13,157 nt of DNA from JBCCRH01 sp039208045 (GCA_039208045.1 JBCCRH010000137.1:1-13157), one strand, 5' to 3'; shown: positions 1 through 7,832, numbered from the stretch's first letter. Numbers and translations are program-made. Notes: generated by a model from the sequence alone, not told the origin.

Positions 1-42
1 AAAACTCCTCAACCCGTCACTCGTCACCCGAAATCCAAAACC

Positions 43-73
43 CTTCAACTCCCAAACCTCTCAACCCCCAAAC
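43..73. repeat. degenerate 15-base C-rich direct repeat
   Basis: Two adjacent copies, 43-57 (CTTCAACTCCCAAAC) and 59-73 (TCTCAACCCCCAAAC), agree at 12 of 15 positions. A shorter CGTCAC doublet lies further left at about 15-27. The whole 1-85 stretch is strongly pyrimidine-rich on the + strand. It lies at and beyond the 3' end of the leftward TPR gene. No hairpin was seen. It looks like low-complexity intergenic sequence, and no function can be assigned. Confidence 0.4.
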
Positions 74-2067
74 TACCCCCCTCCCCACGGCCCCGGCAGC
101 TTCGGCGAAAACGAACACGGATCAATCCCATGGCGATGAAAAAGCTCCAAGGTTTCCGTAGTCTCGAAAAGTTGCAGCAGATCGTCCGAAAAATGGCGCT
201 GATCAGTGGGCAGGTGCCGCATGATTTCGAGGTCGCGAGCTACCTTTTTAGGTTGGTTGGTGAGCTGGTAAAAATAGAGGCGTTCGGCATAGGCCCGGTC
301 ATCGGCGGTGTTGAATTTTTCATAAAAAGAAGCGGCCATGCGCAGAAAGGCCTGTTTACGCTTGCGGTTGGGATGTACCATGCCAGCGCAGAAATAATAG
401 CTCGCGCGCGCTTCATAGAAGGCCTGCTTTGGCAGGGTGCGCTCCCAGTCTTTATCCGCTTTTTTCCACTTGCCGAGTGCTTCATAGTTTTGCGCCCGCA
501 CCTGGTACAGGTGGCTAAGGCGGGCATCCTTCCGCTTTCGAGCCTCACTCACTGCTTTGGTTAGAAAGCTTGCCGCACGCTGGTAGTTCCCTTTTTGGAA
601 ATACAGCTCGCCCCGTTCACCATAAAAGTCTAGGCGATCCATCTGAGCCCTTAGGTACGGGTCAGCGAGCGTATGAAGGCCTTTGGATTCGTAGTATTCG
701 GCCCGTTGTTGTTGATACTCGTTGGCAGATAAGATCTTTTTCCAGTAGTTATCAGCACGTTGGGGCATGCCGAGCTCATCGTAGTAACGAGCACGTTCCT
801 GATAGAAAGTAGCTCGATCCAGGTATTTGCGATAGAAACGATCCGCTTTATCGTAGTCTTCTAGCTCATCATAAAAAACGGCTCGTGCTTGGTAGTAGGA
901 GCGATCATCGGGATAGGCGCGCCGGAGGTCAGCTTCCGCCTTGCGATAGGCCCCCAGTTGATCGTAGCAGTGGGCACGTGCCTGGAGGTATTTTTTCTGG
1001 GCTTCGCCTTCAGCCAATTGGATGGCTTTGGTATAAGATTGTACCAGAAACTGCTCTTTCTGCTGATCTTCCCAAGGATAAATCTCATCGAAGAAAGCTG
1101 CCTTTTGCGCATGATAAGTGGCTTGCTTTGGGGAGAGGGCATTTGCTGTAGCATAGCGTTCATAAGCTTCAAAAAAGAGTTGTTCATCAGGGATTTGAGC
1201 ATTGAGGTAAGTCTTAAAAAAGTCGAAATGCTCCAAGCATACCCGCAAGGCATTTGCTGGTTCCAGATACCCTAAGCCTTCCCACACCCGATCAATGTAA
1301 GCGATACGCTCCTTTTCGGCAATCGACTCTGACTCTACCAGTTCGAGGGCTTGCAAAAAATTGCGGCGGGCATACACCTCGCTTCGATCCTGTTGGGAAG
1401 CAGAATCATAGAACAGCTCTGCTTGTTCCATCAGAATAGCTATCTTCGTATTGGCATTTTCCGCTTCGCGCAAAGCTAGTTCGAAGTCTTGGAGGGCATT
1501 GTCCAATAGCCGCATGGAGTCGCGGTACATTTTGGCTCTAGCCAATAAATACTGAGCCTTCTGCTCTGGATAGGGGGCCAAGTGGATGAGCCGCTCCCAA
1601 TCTTGGATGGCATTATCAAACCAGGCACGATCCAGGTAATTGGCCAAGCGCTGTTCTAAGAAAGGGATTCTAGCCTGTGCTTTGGATAGCGTAATCGCTC
1701 GATCCAAATCCGCCAAAATACCACGAGTAGCTGCTTCAGAGGAATCCATCCGTTGGGTATAGCTGGCACGAATGGCATAAAAAGAGGATTGCTTAGGTTG
1801 GATAGCAATAGCTTGATTGATATTTTCAAGCGCAGTTTCCAAATCGCCCGCTTGGGCTGCAAGCATTGCATTTTGATACAAGCTTTTAGCGGCAATCTTT
1901 GCCGTTTGATCTTTACTGCCTGTCATTTGAATGAGTGCAGTTGTCAACAAGAGTATAATGGTTACAACTAGCACAATAGGCAGTAGCCGCCGCTTTGGGG
2001 CGTTACTGAAGTTTCTGGGATGCATAAAAGTAGCCTTTGATTTCCTTCTAAAAAAAATACTTTTCAA
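73..2067 (-). CDS. membrane-anchored TPR-repeat protein (664 aa)
   Basis: A helical-repeat scaffold protein, probably for protein-protein contacts; no enzymatic domain was recognised. The N-terminus is basic (RRKS, then KRR at 25-27) and is followed by one hydrophobic segment at about 28-47. This predicts a single membrane anchor with the repeats on the far side of the inner membrane. A canonical TPR lies at about 64-98, with further TPR-like units at about 130-350. From about 360 to 560 the repeats become a compact 30-residue unit with a Y-x-x-R-A-x-x-Y core; its Arg falls at 364, 395, 425, 455, 485, 524 and 554. The C-terminal tail (about 651-664) is Pro/Gly-rich and runs into C-rich low-complexity DNA, so the last residues may not be conserved. 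Met15 (codon at 2023-2025) is an alternative start that keeps the anchor. It is divergent from the HEAT-like gene at 2138. The partner is unknown. Confidence 0.88.
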   Translation of the reverse strand: MKSIFFRRKSKATFMHPRNFSNAPKRRLLPIVLVVTIILLLTTALIQMTGSKDQTAKIAAKSLYQNAMLAAQAGDLETALENINQAIAIQPKQSSFYAIRASYTQRMDSSEAATRGILADLDRAITLSKAQARIPFLEQRLANYLDRAWFDNAIQDWERLIHLAPYPEQKAQYLLARAKMYRDSMRLLDNALQDFELALREAENANTKIAILMEQAELFYDSASQQDRSEVYARRNFLQALELVESESIAEKERIAYIDRVWEGLGYLEPANALRVCLEHFDFFKTYLNAQIPDEQLFFEAYERYATANALSPKQATYHAQKAAFFDEIYPWEDQQKEQFLVQSYTKAIQLAEGEAQKKYLQARAHCYDQLGAYRKAEADLRRAYPDDRSYYQARAVFYDELEDYDKADRFYRKYLDRATFYQERARYYDELGMPQRADNYWKKILSANEYQQQRAEYYESKGLHTLADPYLRAQMDRLDFYGERGELYFQKGNYQRAASFLTKAVSEARKRKDARLSHLYQVRAQNYEALGKWKKADKDWERTLPKQAFYEARASYYFCAGMVHPNRKRKQAFLRMAASFYEKFNTADDRAYAERLYFYQLTNQPKKVARDLEIMRHLPTDQRHFSDDLLQLFETTETLELFHRHGIDPCSFSPKLPGPWGGG

Positions 2068-2137
2068 TCGCCTGTTAAATTAGTTTTTTTTAAATAAATA
2101 AAAAAGCATTTATATCTTTTTGGCAAAATAAAACCCT
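2068..2137. promoter_or_regulatory. short divergent promoter region
   Basis: These 70 very AT-rich bases separate two divergent start codons, so they must hold the promoters of one or both genes unless those lie inside coding sequence. On the + strand 2113-2122 reads TATCTTTTTG, close to the Bacteroidota -7 box TAnnTTTG but with extra bases. On the - strand the complement of 2124-2130 reads TATTTTG, one base short of that box. Neither has a clear TTTG at -33, so exact promoters are not assigned. Confidence 0.35.
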
Positions 2138-2659
2138 ATGCAGCTCGCTTCCAGATTAGAAAAAAATATAAACAAACAAGCTGCCGTCGCCATCGCAACG
2201 GAAATTATCCAAAACGAAGCTTTATTCACAGAATTATGGGCTACCATACGAACTGGGGAGCCCCCCTTGCCGCGTCGGGCAGCATGGGTATTAGAGTCGG
2301 TAGTAGCTCGGGCGCCCTGGCTCTGGCAACGCATCTATGACGAGGCAGTAGAGGTCATACAAGAAGAGCAGCATCACGGCGCCATCTATCGCAACCTGAT
2401 GAAGCTATTTGCCGAGCAAGCTGTACCGGAACGCCACGAGTCGTTCTTATATGATTTGGCTTTGCAGTGGGTGTTGCTTCCGCAAAAACCAGTGGCGGTG
2501 AGGGCGCAGGCGCTCAGCTTGGCTGCCAAAATTGCAGCACCTATCCCCGAATTACGGGAGGAGGTATTGCTGGTCTTGCAAGAGATATTGGAATGGGGCG
2601 AAGCAGCTATTCAATCCAGGGGAAAGAAAATTGGAAAGCGATTTTCGAAACGATCGTAA
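2138..2659 (+). CDS. small HEAT-like helical-repeat protein (173 aa)
   Basis: A cytoplasmic all-helical protein without signal peptide or membrane segment. It resembles a small family common in Bacteroidota, made of about three HEAT-like helix pairs. Recognisable parts are an LPRRAAWVLE segment at about 44-53, a central stretch around 84-110, a PVAVRAQALSLAAKIA segment at about 118-133, and a C-terminal RGKKIGKRF tail (160-168). The ATG at 2138 gives the family's usual start and length. No Shine-Dalgarno is visible. A GNAT gene follows 55 bp downstream in the same direction, so co-transcription is possible. Its biochemical role is unknown. Assignment rests on general resemblance; the HEAT label is structural, not functional. 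Confidence 0.82.
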   Translation: MQLASRLEKNINKQAAVAIATEIIQNEALFTELWATIRTGEPPLPRRAAWVLESVVARAPWLWQRIYDEAVEVIQEEQHHGAIYRNLMKLFAEQAVPERHESFLYDLALQWVLLPQKPVAVRAQALSLAAKIAAPIPELREEVLLVLQEILEWGEAAIQSRGKKIGKRFSKRS

Positions 2660-2714
2660 CCTATTTGATCCATAAGGCGTCAAACCCCATCCATATCCTA
2701 AAGAAACGTTTACT

Positions 2715-3263
2715 ATGAATTATTGGTCTGGCACAAACATACGATTGCGAGGTATTGAACCTGAAGATTACGAATTCTTCTACCACTGGAACTTAGATAC
2801 CGAAACCGCTAGAAACTTGGCATGGCTCTGGTTTCCTACTTCCAAAGAAAGCGTACGCGAGTGGGCCAAAGCGGAAAGCTTAAAGAAAGGTGCAAACGAT
2901 GAATATTTTTTTGTCATTGAAACGGTGGAAGGAGAGCCAATCGGAAGTATTAACTCCAATACAGTGAGCCGACTGGACGGTTCGTTCCGCTATGGTGTTG
3001 CGATTGTGGAGCACGCAAGGCGGAAAGGCTACGCTAAAGAAGCCATTACCCTATTTCTAAACTACTTTTTCAACGAGTTGCGCTACCATAAAGTAAATGC
3101 AGCGGTGTATGGTTTTAATGAGCCCTCCATTGTATTACATAAACGCTTGGGCTTTGTGCAGGAAGGGCGCCTGCGAGAAGTGAAGTATACGCAGGGGGAG
3201 CATTGGGATATGTTGTTGTTTGGAATGACGAGGGGGGAGTTTAATGAAATGTATAATGGTTAA
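2715..3263 (+). CDS. GNAT family N-acetyltransferase (RimJ/RimL-like)
   Basis: Predicted to move an acetyl group from acetyl-CoA to an amine, such as a protein N-terminus or a small molecule; the substrate cannot be read from sequence. The protein is 182 aa, normal for a single-domain GNAT. It opens with the IRLRGIEPEDYEFFYHW stretch (9-25) typical of the RimJ/RimL-type branch. The acetyl-CoA loop is RRKGYA at 102-107, following the FRYGVAIVEH strand. A NEPSIVLHKRLGF segment (135-147) then leads to EGRLREVKYTQGEHWDMLLFG (150-170), the usual ending of this branch. It lies 55 bp after the HEAT-like gene and its stop codon overlaps that of the convergent gene by four bases. No intrinsic terminator is visible at that junction. 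Confidence 0.93.
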   Translation: MNYWSGTNIRLRGIEPEDYEFFYHWNLDTETARNLAWLWFPTSKESVREWAKAESLKKGANDEYFFVIETVEGEPIGSINSNTVSRLDGSFRYGVAIVEHARRKGYAKEAITLFLNYFFNELRYHKVNAAVYGFNEPSIVLHKRLGFVQEGRLREVKYTQGEHWDMLLFGMTRGEFNEMYNG

Positions 3264-3772
3264 TCATTTTCCAGAATCGTCTTCAAATCAGCAGGCGAAT
3301 AATTAATAGACTTTAGGGTTTTATTGTCCGAAGTGCGGAAAACGAGGTAGAAATCGCCTTCTTGTTGGATGTAACTATCAAAGCCTTTTTCCTTTTTGTA
3401 GTGCGCTGCGGTTGCTTCTGCTTCTTCCAGCGTTTTGCAGGTTTTACTCATATTGGAGCGTTGTACTTCGTCAAAAAGTGCTTTGAATTTTTGGCCTAAG
3501 CCAAACTCTAATACGGCACCAGAAAGGACATACTGTATATCGCAGAGCGCATCAGCGATTTCTACCAGGTCTTGGTCGGCAATAGCTTCTTGTAGTTCTT
3601 TTAGCTCTTCGGCTAATAAGTTGATGCGGAGCTGGCAGCGGGCCTCGGAGGGGATGCTTGGGGTGTCAAGGATAGGATGTTTGAAGGTGCGGTGAAAAGT
3701 AGCGACTTGGTTGAGTGCATCGAGTTTTTCCATTGGTGGTTGTTTTGCTGGTGCTGGAAATTGAACTGGCAT
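3260..3772 (-). CDS. MazG-like nucleoside triphosphate pyrophosphohydrolase
   Basis: An all-alpha NTP-PPase, expected to hydrolyse a (d)NTP or similar nucleotide to the monophosphate and pyrophosphate with Mg2+ in the cytoplasm. The metal-binding signature is visible: LLAEELKELQEA (52-63, with E55, E56 and E59), then LVEIADALCDIQY (69-81, with E71, D74 and D78), matching EExxE...ExxD. The following FDEVQRSNMSK (100-110) is typical of a phosphoribosyl-ATP-pyrophosphohydrolase-like subfamily. The C-terminal 50 residues carry a YSPADLK motif (158-164). Met1 is at 3772, but Met14 (codon ending at 3733) begins MEKLDALNQVATFHRTF, which looks more like the family start; the extra 13 residues are Pro/Ala-rich, so the true start may be 3733. 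It is convergent with the GNAT gene. The exact substrate is unknown. Confidence 0.88.
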   Translation of the reverse strand: MPVQFPAPAKQPPMEKLDALNQVATFHRTFKHPILDTPSIPSEARCQLRINLLAEELKELQEAIADQDLVEIADALCDIQYVLSGAVLEFGLGQKFKALFDEVQRSNMSKTCKTLEEAEATAAHYKKEKGFDSYIQQEGDFYLVFRTSDNKTLKSINYSPADLKTILEND

Positions 3773-3846
3773 TTAGCGACAGCGAAATTAACAGCAGATC
3801 GGACAAAAAAAAATTGTAGGGTCTGCTAAATATCAAATATTACCGA

Positions 3847-3854
3847 TAATTTTG
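3847..3854 (+). promoter_or_regulatory. Bacteroidota -7 box upstream of arginine decarboxylase
   Basis: TAATTTTG matches TAnnTTTG exactly and lies 28 bases before the GTG start at 3883. A -33 TTTG at ideal spacing is absent; the nearest is TCTG at 3822-3825 with a 21-base spacer. Transcription would start near 3860, leaving a leader of about 20 nt. Confidence 0.5.
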
Positions 3855-3882
3855 CTCCGCAAATTCTAAAAGTCCTACGCTG

Positions 3883-5283
3883 GTGACCAACAAATACGCT
3901 GATCTGATTGATCAAACCTTCTATTTCCCTCAAGAGGGCTTCGAAATGGACGAGGGGTACTTGGTTTTCAATGGAGTACCCATTCACCACCTAATCAAAA
4001 AATACGGCACGCCGCTCCGGCTGACCTATTTGCCTAAAATTGGAACACAAATAAAGAAGGCTCGCAACCTCTTTACGCGCGCGATGAAATCTATCGGTTA
4101 CAGCGGGAAGTACTACTATTGCTATTGCACCAAGAGTAGTCACTTTAGCTATGTACTGAATGAAGTACTACGGCATAAGGTACAGCTAGAAACCTCTTCT
4201 GCTTTCGATATCGATCTGGTGCGGCGATTATTCCAAAAGGGGAAAGTGACAAAGGAGACGCTAATTATTTGTAATGGCTTCAAAACGGAGTCCTACAAAG
4301 AAAAGATTGTCAAACTGATTAATGAGGGCTTCCATAACGTGATTCCGGTGTGTGATAATACGGAGGAGTTGGACTACTATGAGGCACATGTGGAAGGCAA
4401 GTGTAAAATTGGTATTCGGGTGGCGACAGAGGAGGAGCCCAATTTTGAATTTTACACCTCCAGGCTGGGTATTCGCAATAAAAGTGTGCTGGGTTTTTAT
4501 AGAGACCGTATCGCCAATAATCCAAAGTTTGAACTGCGCATGCTGCATTTTTTTGTCGATACGGGCATCAAGGATACGCTATATTATTGGGGAGAGTTGA
4601 AAAAGGCAGTTAAGCTATACTGCGAGCTGAAGCAGGAATCCGATGCGCTGCATGCGATCAATATTGGGGGTGGTATGCCCATTCGCAATTCCTTGGGGTT
4701 TGAATTTGACTATAAGTATATGGTCAAGGAAATTGTGAAGCTGATTTCGGAGGCTTGCGAAGAGGCAGCAGTGCGCGAGCCAGATATTTTTACTGAGTTT
4801 GGGAAATATACAGTAGGAGAAAGCGGGGCGACTATTTTCTCGGTCTTGGCCCAAAAGCAGCAGAACGATTCAGAGACTTGGTACATGATCGACAATTCCC
4901 TGATGACGACCATTCCTGACGCTTGGGGCATTGGCGAGCGCTTTATCTTACTACCTATTAATAAGTGGCACAATGAGTATCGACGAGTAAATATCGGCGG
5001 CTTGAGTTGTGATAATTCAGACTACTACAACTCAGAGGCACACGAGAGTCAAGTATATTTACCCAAATATTCATCTGATGATCAAGAGCCCTTGTATCTA
5101 GGCTTTTTTCATACGGGCGCTTACCAGGATTCACTGAGCGGATTTGGGGGGATCAAGCACTGCTTGATTCCGGCTCCTAAGCATATTATCGTTTACAAAA
5201 ATGCCGAAGGCAACCTTGTGGATATTCTCTATCAAAAGGAACAAACGGCAGAGGATATGCTTCGTATTTTGGGATATTCTTAG
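3883..5283 (+). CDS. speA: PLP-dependent arginine decarboxylase, short Bacteroidota type
   Basis: Predicted to decarboxylate arginine to agmatine, the first step of putrescine/spermidine synthesis by the agmatine route, in the cytoplasm. It has the alanine-racemase-fold PLP barrel followed by a C-terminal beta domain. The PLP lysine is K84 in YYYCYCTKSSHF. Substrate-pocket segments are LETSSAFDIDL (102-112) and FVDTG (224-228). The phosphate-binding glycines are INIGGGMP (259-266), followed by TEFGKYTVGESG (304-315). The catalytic-site cysteine region is GGLSCDNSDYYNSE (372-385), with GAYQDSLSGFGG at 412-423. At 466 aa it is far shorter than the roughly 660-aa E. coli SpeA but fits the version seen in Bacteroidota. 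The GTG at 3883 is chosen because the upstream-most residues TNKYADLIDQTFYFPQEGF match the family's N-terminus; the first ATG would remove them. No other polyamine gene is adjacent. Confidence 0.88.
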   Translation: MTNKYADLIDQTFYFPQEGFEMDEGYLVFNGVPIHHLIKKYGTPLRLTYLPKIGTQIKKARNLFTRAMKSIGYSGKYYYCYCTKSSHFSYVLNEVLRHKVQLETSSAFDIDLVRRLFQKGKVTKETLIICNGFKTESYKEKIVKLINEGFHNVIPVCDNTEELDYYEAHVEGKCKIGIRVATEEEPNFEFYTSRLGIRNKSVLGFYRDRIANNPKFELRMLHFFVDTGIKDTLYYWGELKKAVKLYCELKQESDALHAINIGGGMPIRNSLGFEFDYKYMVKEIVKLISEACEEAAVREPDIFTEFGKYTVGESGATIFSVLAQKQQNDSETWYMIDNSLMTTIPDAWGIGERFILLPINKWHNEYRRVNIGGLSCDNSDYYNSEAHESQVYLPKYSSDDQEPLYLGFFHTGAYQDSLSGFGGIKHCLIPAPKHIIVYKNAEGNLVDILYQKEQTAEDMLRILGYS

Positions 5284-5301
5284 GATAATTTAGTAGCTTT
5301 G
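5268..5301 (+). promoter_or_regulatory. candidate Bacteroidota promoter for the 206-aa gene
   Basis: TAGCTTTG at 5294-5301 matches TAnnTTTG exactly. TTTG at 5268-5271 could serve as the -33 element with a 22-base spacer, at the long end of the accepted range. The -33 element lies inside the last codons of the decarboxylase gene. Transcription would begin about 15 bases before the ATG at 5324, so the 206-aa gene may be expressed independently. Confidence 0.5.
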
Positions 5302-5323
5302 AGTCAGCAACTACCCCTGCGTT

Positions 5324-5944
5324 ATGACCCTTTTTGAGCGTATTACTTCTTGGATTACCGGTCGTCCTAGACCTATTATCGATACTGCTTCTACAGAAAG
5401 CGGTCAAGCAGCGCAGAACAAAATACTAGAGCTAACCACCTCAACTACAAACACTAATACCACCAAGATCATGGTTAACACAATTACGCTCTCTTCCGAC
5501 ATGGAAAAGCTCTTCCTTATTGATGACGGCAGAGTAATCGAGTTCAAAATTTCTGAAGATAAAGGCATTTTAGTCGGCACCTTAAATGGGCAAATTACCG
5601 TAGCTACCGCTCTGCGTCCGCCACAAGAAGTGGATATGCCCTTAGAGACGGGAGAAGATGACACGCCACAGCCGGTAGCGCCGGGGGCAGAGGGAGCTCG
5701 GGTGAAGCCGGGGATGCCGGTGGGGGAGAAGGTGGAAGTGTCTACTAAGAACAGCCAGTATACTGTATTTTTTAATCGTGGTAATACTGTGATGGGTCTT
5801 ATAGGAATTGGAGAGATTGATACAAGTATCATAAGCCCTGAAAGGATTAATCCTGAAGTCTTTTTCTTTTCTTTAACAAATAATGTAGTTGATATACGTC
5901 GAAAAGATGGGAAGATCACGTTCCAACTAATTCGTCGATTCTAA
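5324..5944 (+). CDS. hypothetical protein (206 aa)
   Basis: Not recognised. There is no convincing signal peptide or membrane segment. The N-terminal 20 residues are followed by a Ser/Thr/Asn-rich stretch (about 22-48), a small beta-rich part (about 49-98, with FLIDDGRVIEFKI and GILVGTLNGQITV), an acidic Pro/Gly-rich linker (about 99-138), and a second beta-rich part (about 139-206) ending in VDIRRKDGKITFQLIRRF. Two small beta modules joined by a disordered linker is the simplest reading. The ATG at 5324 follows a promoter box closely, which supports it; Met50 is an alternative. The linker DNA (about 5625-5745) is GC-rich whereas the last 190 bases look AT-rich. It converges on the 498-aa gene with only 12 bp between stop codons. 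No function is assigned. Confidence 0.72.
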   Translation: MTLFERITSWITGRPRPIIDTASTESGQAAQNKILELTTSTTNTNTTKIMVNTITLSSDMEKLFLIDDGRVIEFKISEDKGILVGTLNGQITVATALRPPQEVDMPLETGEDDTPQPVAPGAEGARVKPGMPVGEKVEVSTKNSQYTVFFNRGNTVMGLIGIGEIDTSIISPERINPEVFFFSLTNNVVDIRRKDGKITFQLIRRF

Positions 5945-5956
5945 AAAAGTATTCAA

Positions 5957-7453
5957 TCAATTTTTTCCTATTTGTTCAAGAATCGTTTTTTGTTCTAGCT
6001 TGCTAATGATCCAATGTATTAGCAAGTCATCTAATCCAAAACTAACTTTCTCGTTTTGGTCAGCTTTAATCGTTTCAATACGCGATTTAAAGTCTACTAG
6101 TAGCGTTCTTGTTTGCGATAAAGGATTGGTATGCAGCTTTTTTGTGTAGCTGTAAACTATTGATTCGAAGTTGGTAACCTTTGTTGTTGAGTTAGAGCGT
6201 AGAAACCTTTTAGTAGTACGAAGGGCACTTTCGAGGGCTTCAAATTGCTCCAATTCAAGAAGTGCAATCATGTGTAGTAAGTATATTCCCTTTTGAATAT
6301 CATATCTACTTTGCATTCTTTTGTTTTTAATGACCTTTTGGCACCATTTTACACAGCTTGCATAGTCTTCAATGATGAAAAGTAGAATGGCTGCATTCCC
6401 ACTTAAGATGAGCTGGCTTACTGGATTAATAGAAAACTGAGCTAGGCCTTTTTCGATTTCATCAACTAGCTCATGAACGCCTTCCGATTTACCAGAATTC
6501 ATGAAGTATACTAATTTATAAATAGACAGCTTCTGGAAAGCAACTTTTTGATCATGGGCGTTTGAGGGAGGTTCCTTTTCAATACGATACAGAAGCTCAG
6601 GAAAATTGTCATACTTTTTTGTTTGCAGACAGATAAATAATAGATTGGACACATCAACTACGTATCTATAATATTCTTCACTTTTGTATTTTGGGTTTTC
6701 ATCCCACCAGTCTACTACCTTGCTGTAATAGCTAAACACTTGATTTAAATCTCCTAGTAGTTGATAATAAAGTGCCGCAGATTGATAGAATCTTCTCCGA
6801 GCATGAATATTATCTGGCGTAGTATCTACTGTTTCGATCAACGAAGCAAATTCTGAGCGGATATATTGCTGTTGGTCTTTTTCTGTGAGGTTAGGGTGGC
6901 TGATAACTGCCATTGAAAGCTGATCATAAATACCTAAAAATTGGAATTCTTCTTCAACTGATTGTATGCTTTTTTCTGACTCTTTGTTCAAAACTTCCAA
7001 CCTATCTTTATGACCTGTCTTCCTCCTATCCCGAATTACTCGCCGCTCCTCTTTTAGGATTTCCAGTTTTGCAAGTTGGTCACCAAGTTCAATAGCTAAA
7101 CGCTTTGCTTCCGACAGTCGCTCTTCACACTGATCATACAATCCTCTTTCATACAGATACTTAGAATCCATAATCATCTCCTTCATTTGAGCAAACCTAG
7201 ATTTTGAGCTCCTGTAATCGCGCATACTCCGCATAATCGCCTCATACAAATAAGCCTTATCGGAAGATAAGTTCTTCGGAAAGCGCTGCTTGAGTGCCTG
7301 CTCTTCATACCGCTCCATCCCATTAATCGCTTGGAAAAGCTCCAAATACTTACTGCCCTTGCGGCCCGATTTCTGGGCATCTAGCGTAAAGTAGCGCTTT
7401 TCAGAGCGCGACATCGCTTTGATCAGGCGGAATAAGTCTTCTTTGCGCTTCAT
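5957..7453 (-). CDS. helical-repeat (TPR-like) protein of a Bacteroidota family (498 aa)
   Basis: An all-helical cytoplasmic protein with no signal peptide or membrane segment. The N-terminal block at about 1-88, beginning MKRKEDLFRLIKAMSRSEKRYF, looks like the conserved head of a family I associate with Bacteroidota, where such proteins often occur as several paralogues. The rest is a solenoid of degenerate TPR-like helix pairs, for example YDQCEERLSEAKRLAIELGD (106-125), FYQSAALYYQLLGDLNQVFSY (222-242) and a region around 340-400. No DNA-binding or catalytic motif was recognised, so scaffold or regulator is only a guess. The start at 7453 is the only Met that keeps the head block complete. 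DNA for residues about 1-88 appears clearly richer in GC than the remainder. It faces the 1.1-kb non-coding region; no TAnnTTTG box was found upstream on its strand. Confidence 0.85.
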   Translation of the reverse strand: MKRKEDLFRLIKAMSRSEKRYFTLDAQKSGRKGSKYLELFQAINGMERYEEQALKQRFPKNLSSDKAYLYEAIMRSMRDYRSSKSRFAQMKEMIMDSKYLYERGLYDQCEERLSEAKRLAIELGDQLAKLEILKEERRVIRDRRKTGHKDRLEVLNKESEKSIQSVEEEFQFLGIYDQLSMAVISHPNLTEKDQQQYIRSEFASLIETVDTTPDNIHARRRFYQSAALYYQLLGDLNQVFSYYSKVVDWWDENPKYKSEEYYRYVVDVSNLLFICLQTKKYDNFPELLYRIEKEPPSNAHDQKVAFQKLSIYKLVYFMNSGKSEGVHELVDEIEKGLAQFSINPVSQLILSGNAAILLFIIEDYASCVKWCQKVIKNKRMQSRYDIQKGIYLLHMIALLELEQFEALESALRTTKRFLRSNSTTKVTNFESIVYSYTKKLHTNPLSQTRTLLVDFKSRIETIKADQNEKVSFGLDDLLIHWIISKLEQKTILEQIGKN

Positions 7454-7621
7454 CTTGCTTATGGTTTTTTAAAATATGTGCTGTATGAAAAGGTAAACGG
7501 TCTTTTTTTGAAAGAATACGGTTTTGATTATGGCGTTTATCGACTTGTTTTATGGGGTAAAAGTACAAAAAAGAGCTTGAAGTGTTATGAAAATGTTAAA
7601 GCAATGATTTTTTATAAAGTC

Positions 7622-7637
7622 TTAGAAACCTCAACTT
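7622..7637 (+). repeat. 16-base direct repeat, copy 1
   Basis: TTAGAAACCTCAACTT is identical to 7802-7817, exactly 180 bp away in the same orientation. Sequence just to the left is partly alike (AAAGTC against AAGACT); sequence to the right is not. It is not palindromic. It may be a binding site for a regulator of either flanking gene. Confidence 0.65.
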
Positions 7638-7801
7638 ATTGGTGCACAAAATAGGTAAAATTTTAACAAATGGATACTACAGTAAATTGGATTGTATTTA
7701 TTTTATATCGCTGTAAATGAATAGGTTGTGGAGGTATTTAGTGTAGTTGGTTGTTAATTAGGTCTAAAAAATGTACTTGAGTTAGCCTGCTTTGGAAGAC
7801 T

Positions 7802-7817
7802 TTAGAAACCTCAACTT
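7802..7817 (+). repeat. 16-base direct repeat, copy 2, next to a promoter
   Basis: An exact copy of 7622-7637. It ends 15 bases upstream of the TTTG -33 element at 7833, which would place its centre near -60 relative to the predicted start of transcription. That is a usual position for an activator site. No regulator is known. Confidence 0.65.
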
Positions 7818-7832
7818 CTTCTAATTGCTGGT

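Larger units (their letters stand above)
7454..7832. other. AT-rich intergenic stretch, 5' side of the leftward 498-aa gene
   Basis: About 380 bases without a credible protein gene on either strand. It must contain the promoter of the leftward gene, but I found no good box for it (CAAAnnTA when read on the + strand). The only clear structure is the two-copy 16-base direct repeat listed separately. Nothing else is assigned here. Confidence 0.6.

Noticed and set aside
130..1439. Rightward ORFs opposite the 664-aa TPR gene
   Set aside because: They are antisense shadows; the leftward frame gives a continuous protein with a membrane anchor and regular repeats, and the opposite frames show no recognisable domain.
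3260..3772. MazG-like gene as part of a toxin-antitoxin or phage-defence module
   Set aside because: No toxin partner adjoins it; its neighbours are a GNAT gene (convergent) and arginine decarboxylase (divergent), which look like ordinary chromosomal genes.
3883..5283. Diaminopimelate or carboxynorspermidine decarboxylase instead of arginine decarboxylase
   Set aside because: The long N-terminal FPQEGF segment, the YYYCYCTK PLP-lysine context and the GGLSCDNSDYYNSE motif fit the short Bacteroidota arginine decarboxylase; LysA and NspC are shorter and lack this N-terminus.
5324..5944. 206-aa protein as a CHAT-protease substrate such as a gasdermin
   Set aside because: Gasdermin-like N-terminal features and a hydrophobic insertion segment are not visible, and the gene is not adjacent to the CHAT gene.
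5942..5985. A-run and T-run between the convergent stop codons as a bidirectional terminator
   Set aside because: The A6 and T6 runs would form a weak pure A-T stem without a GC core.
7622..7817. The two 16-base repeats as attachment sites or target duplications of a mobile element
   Set aside because: The 164 bases between the copies carry no transposase, integrase or terminal inverted repeats.
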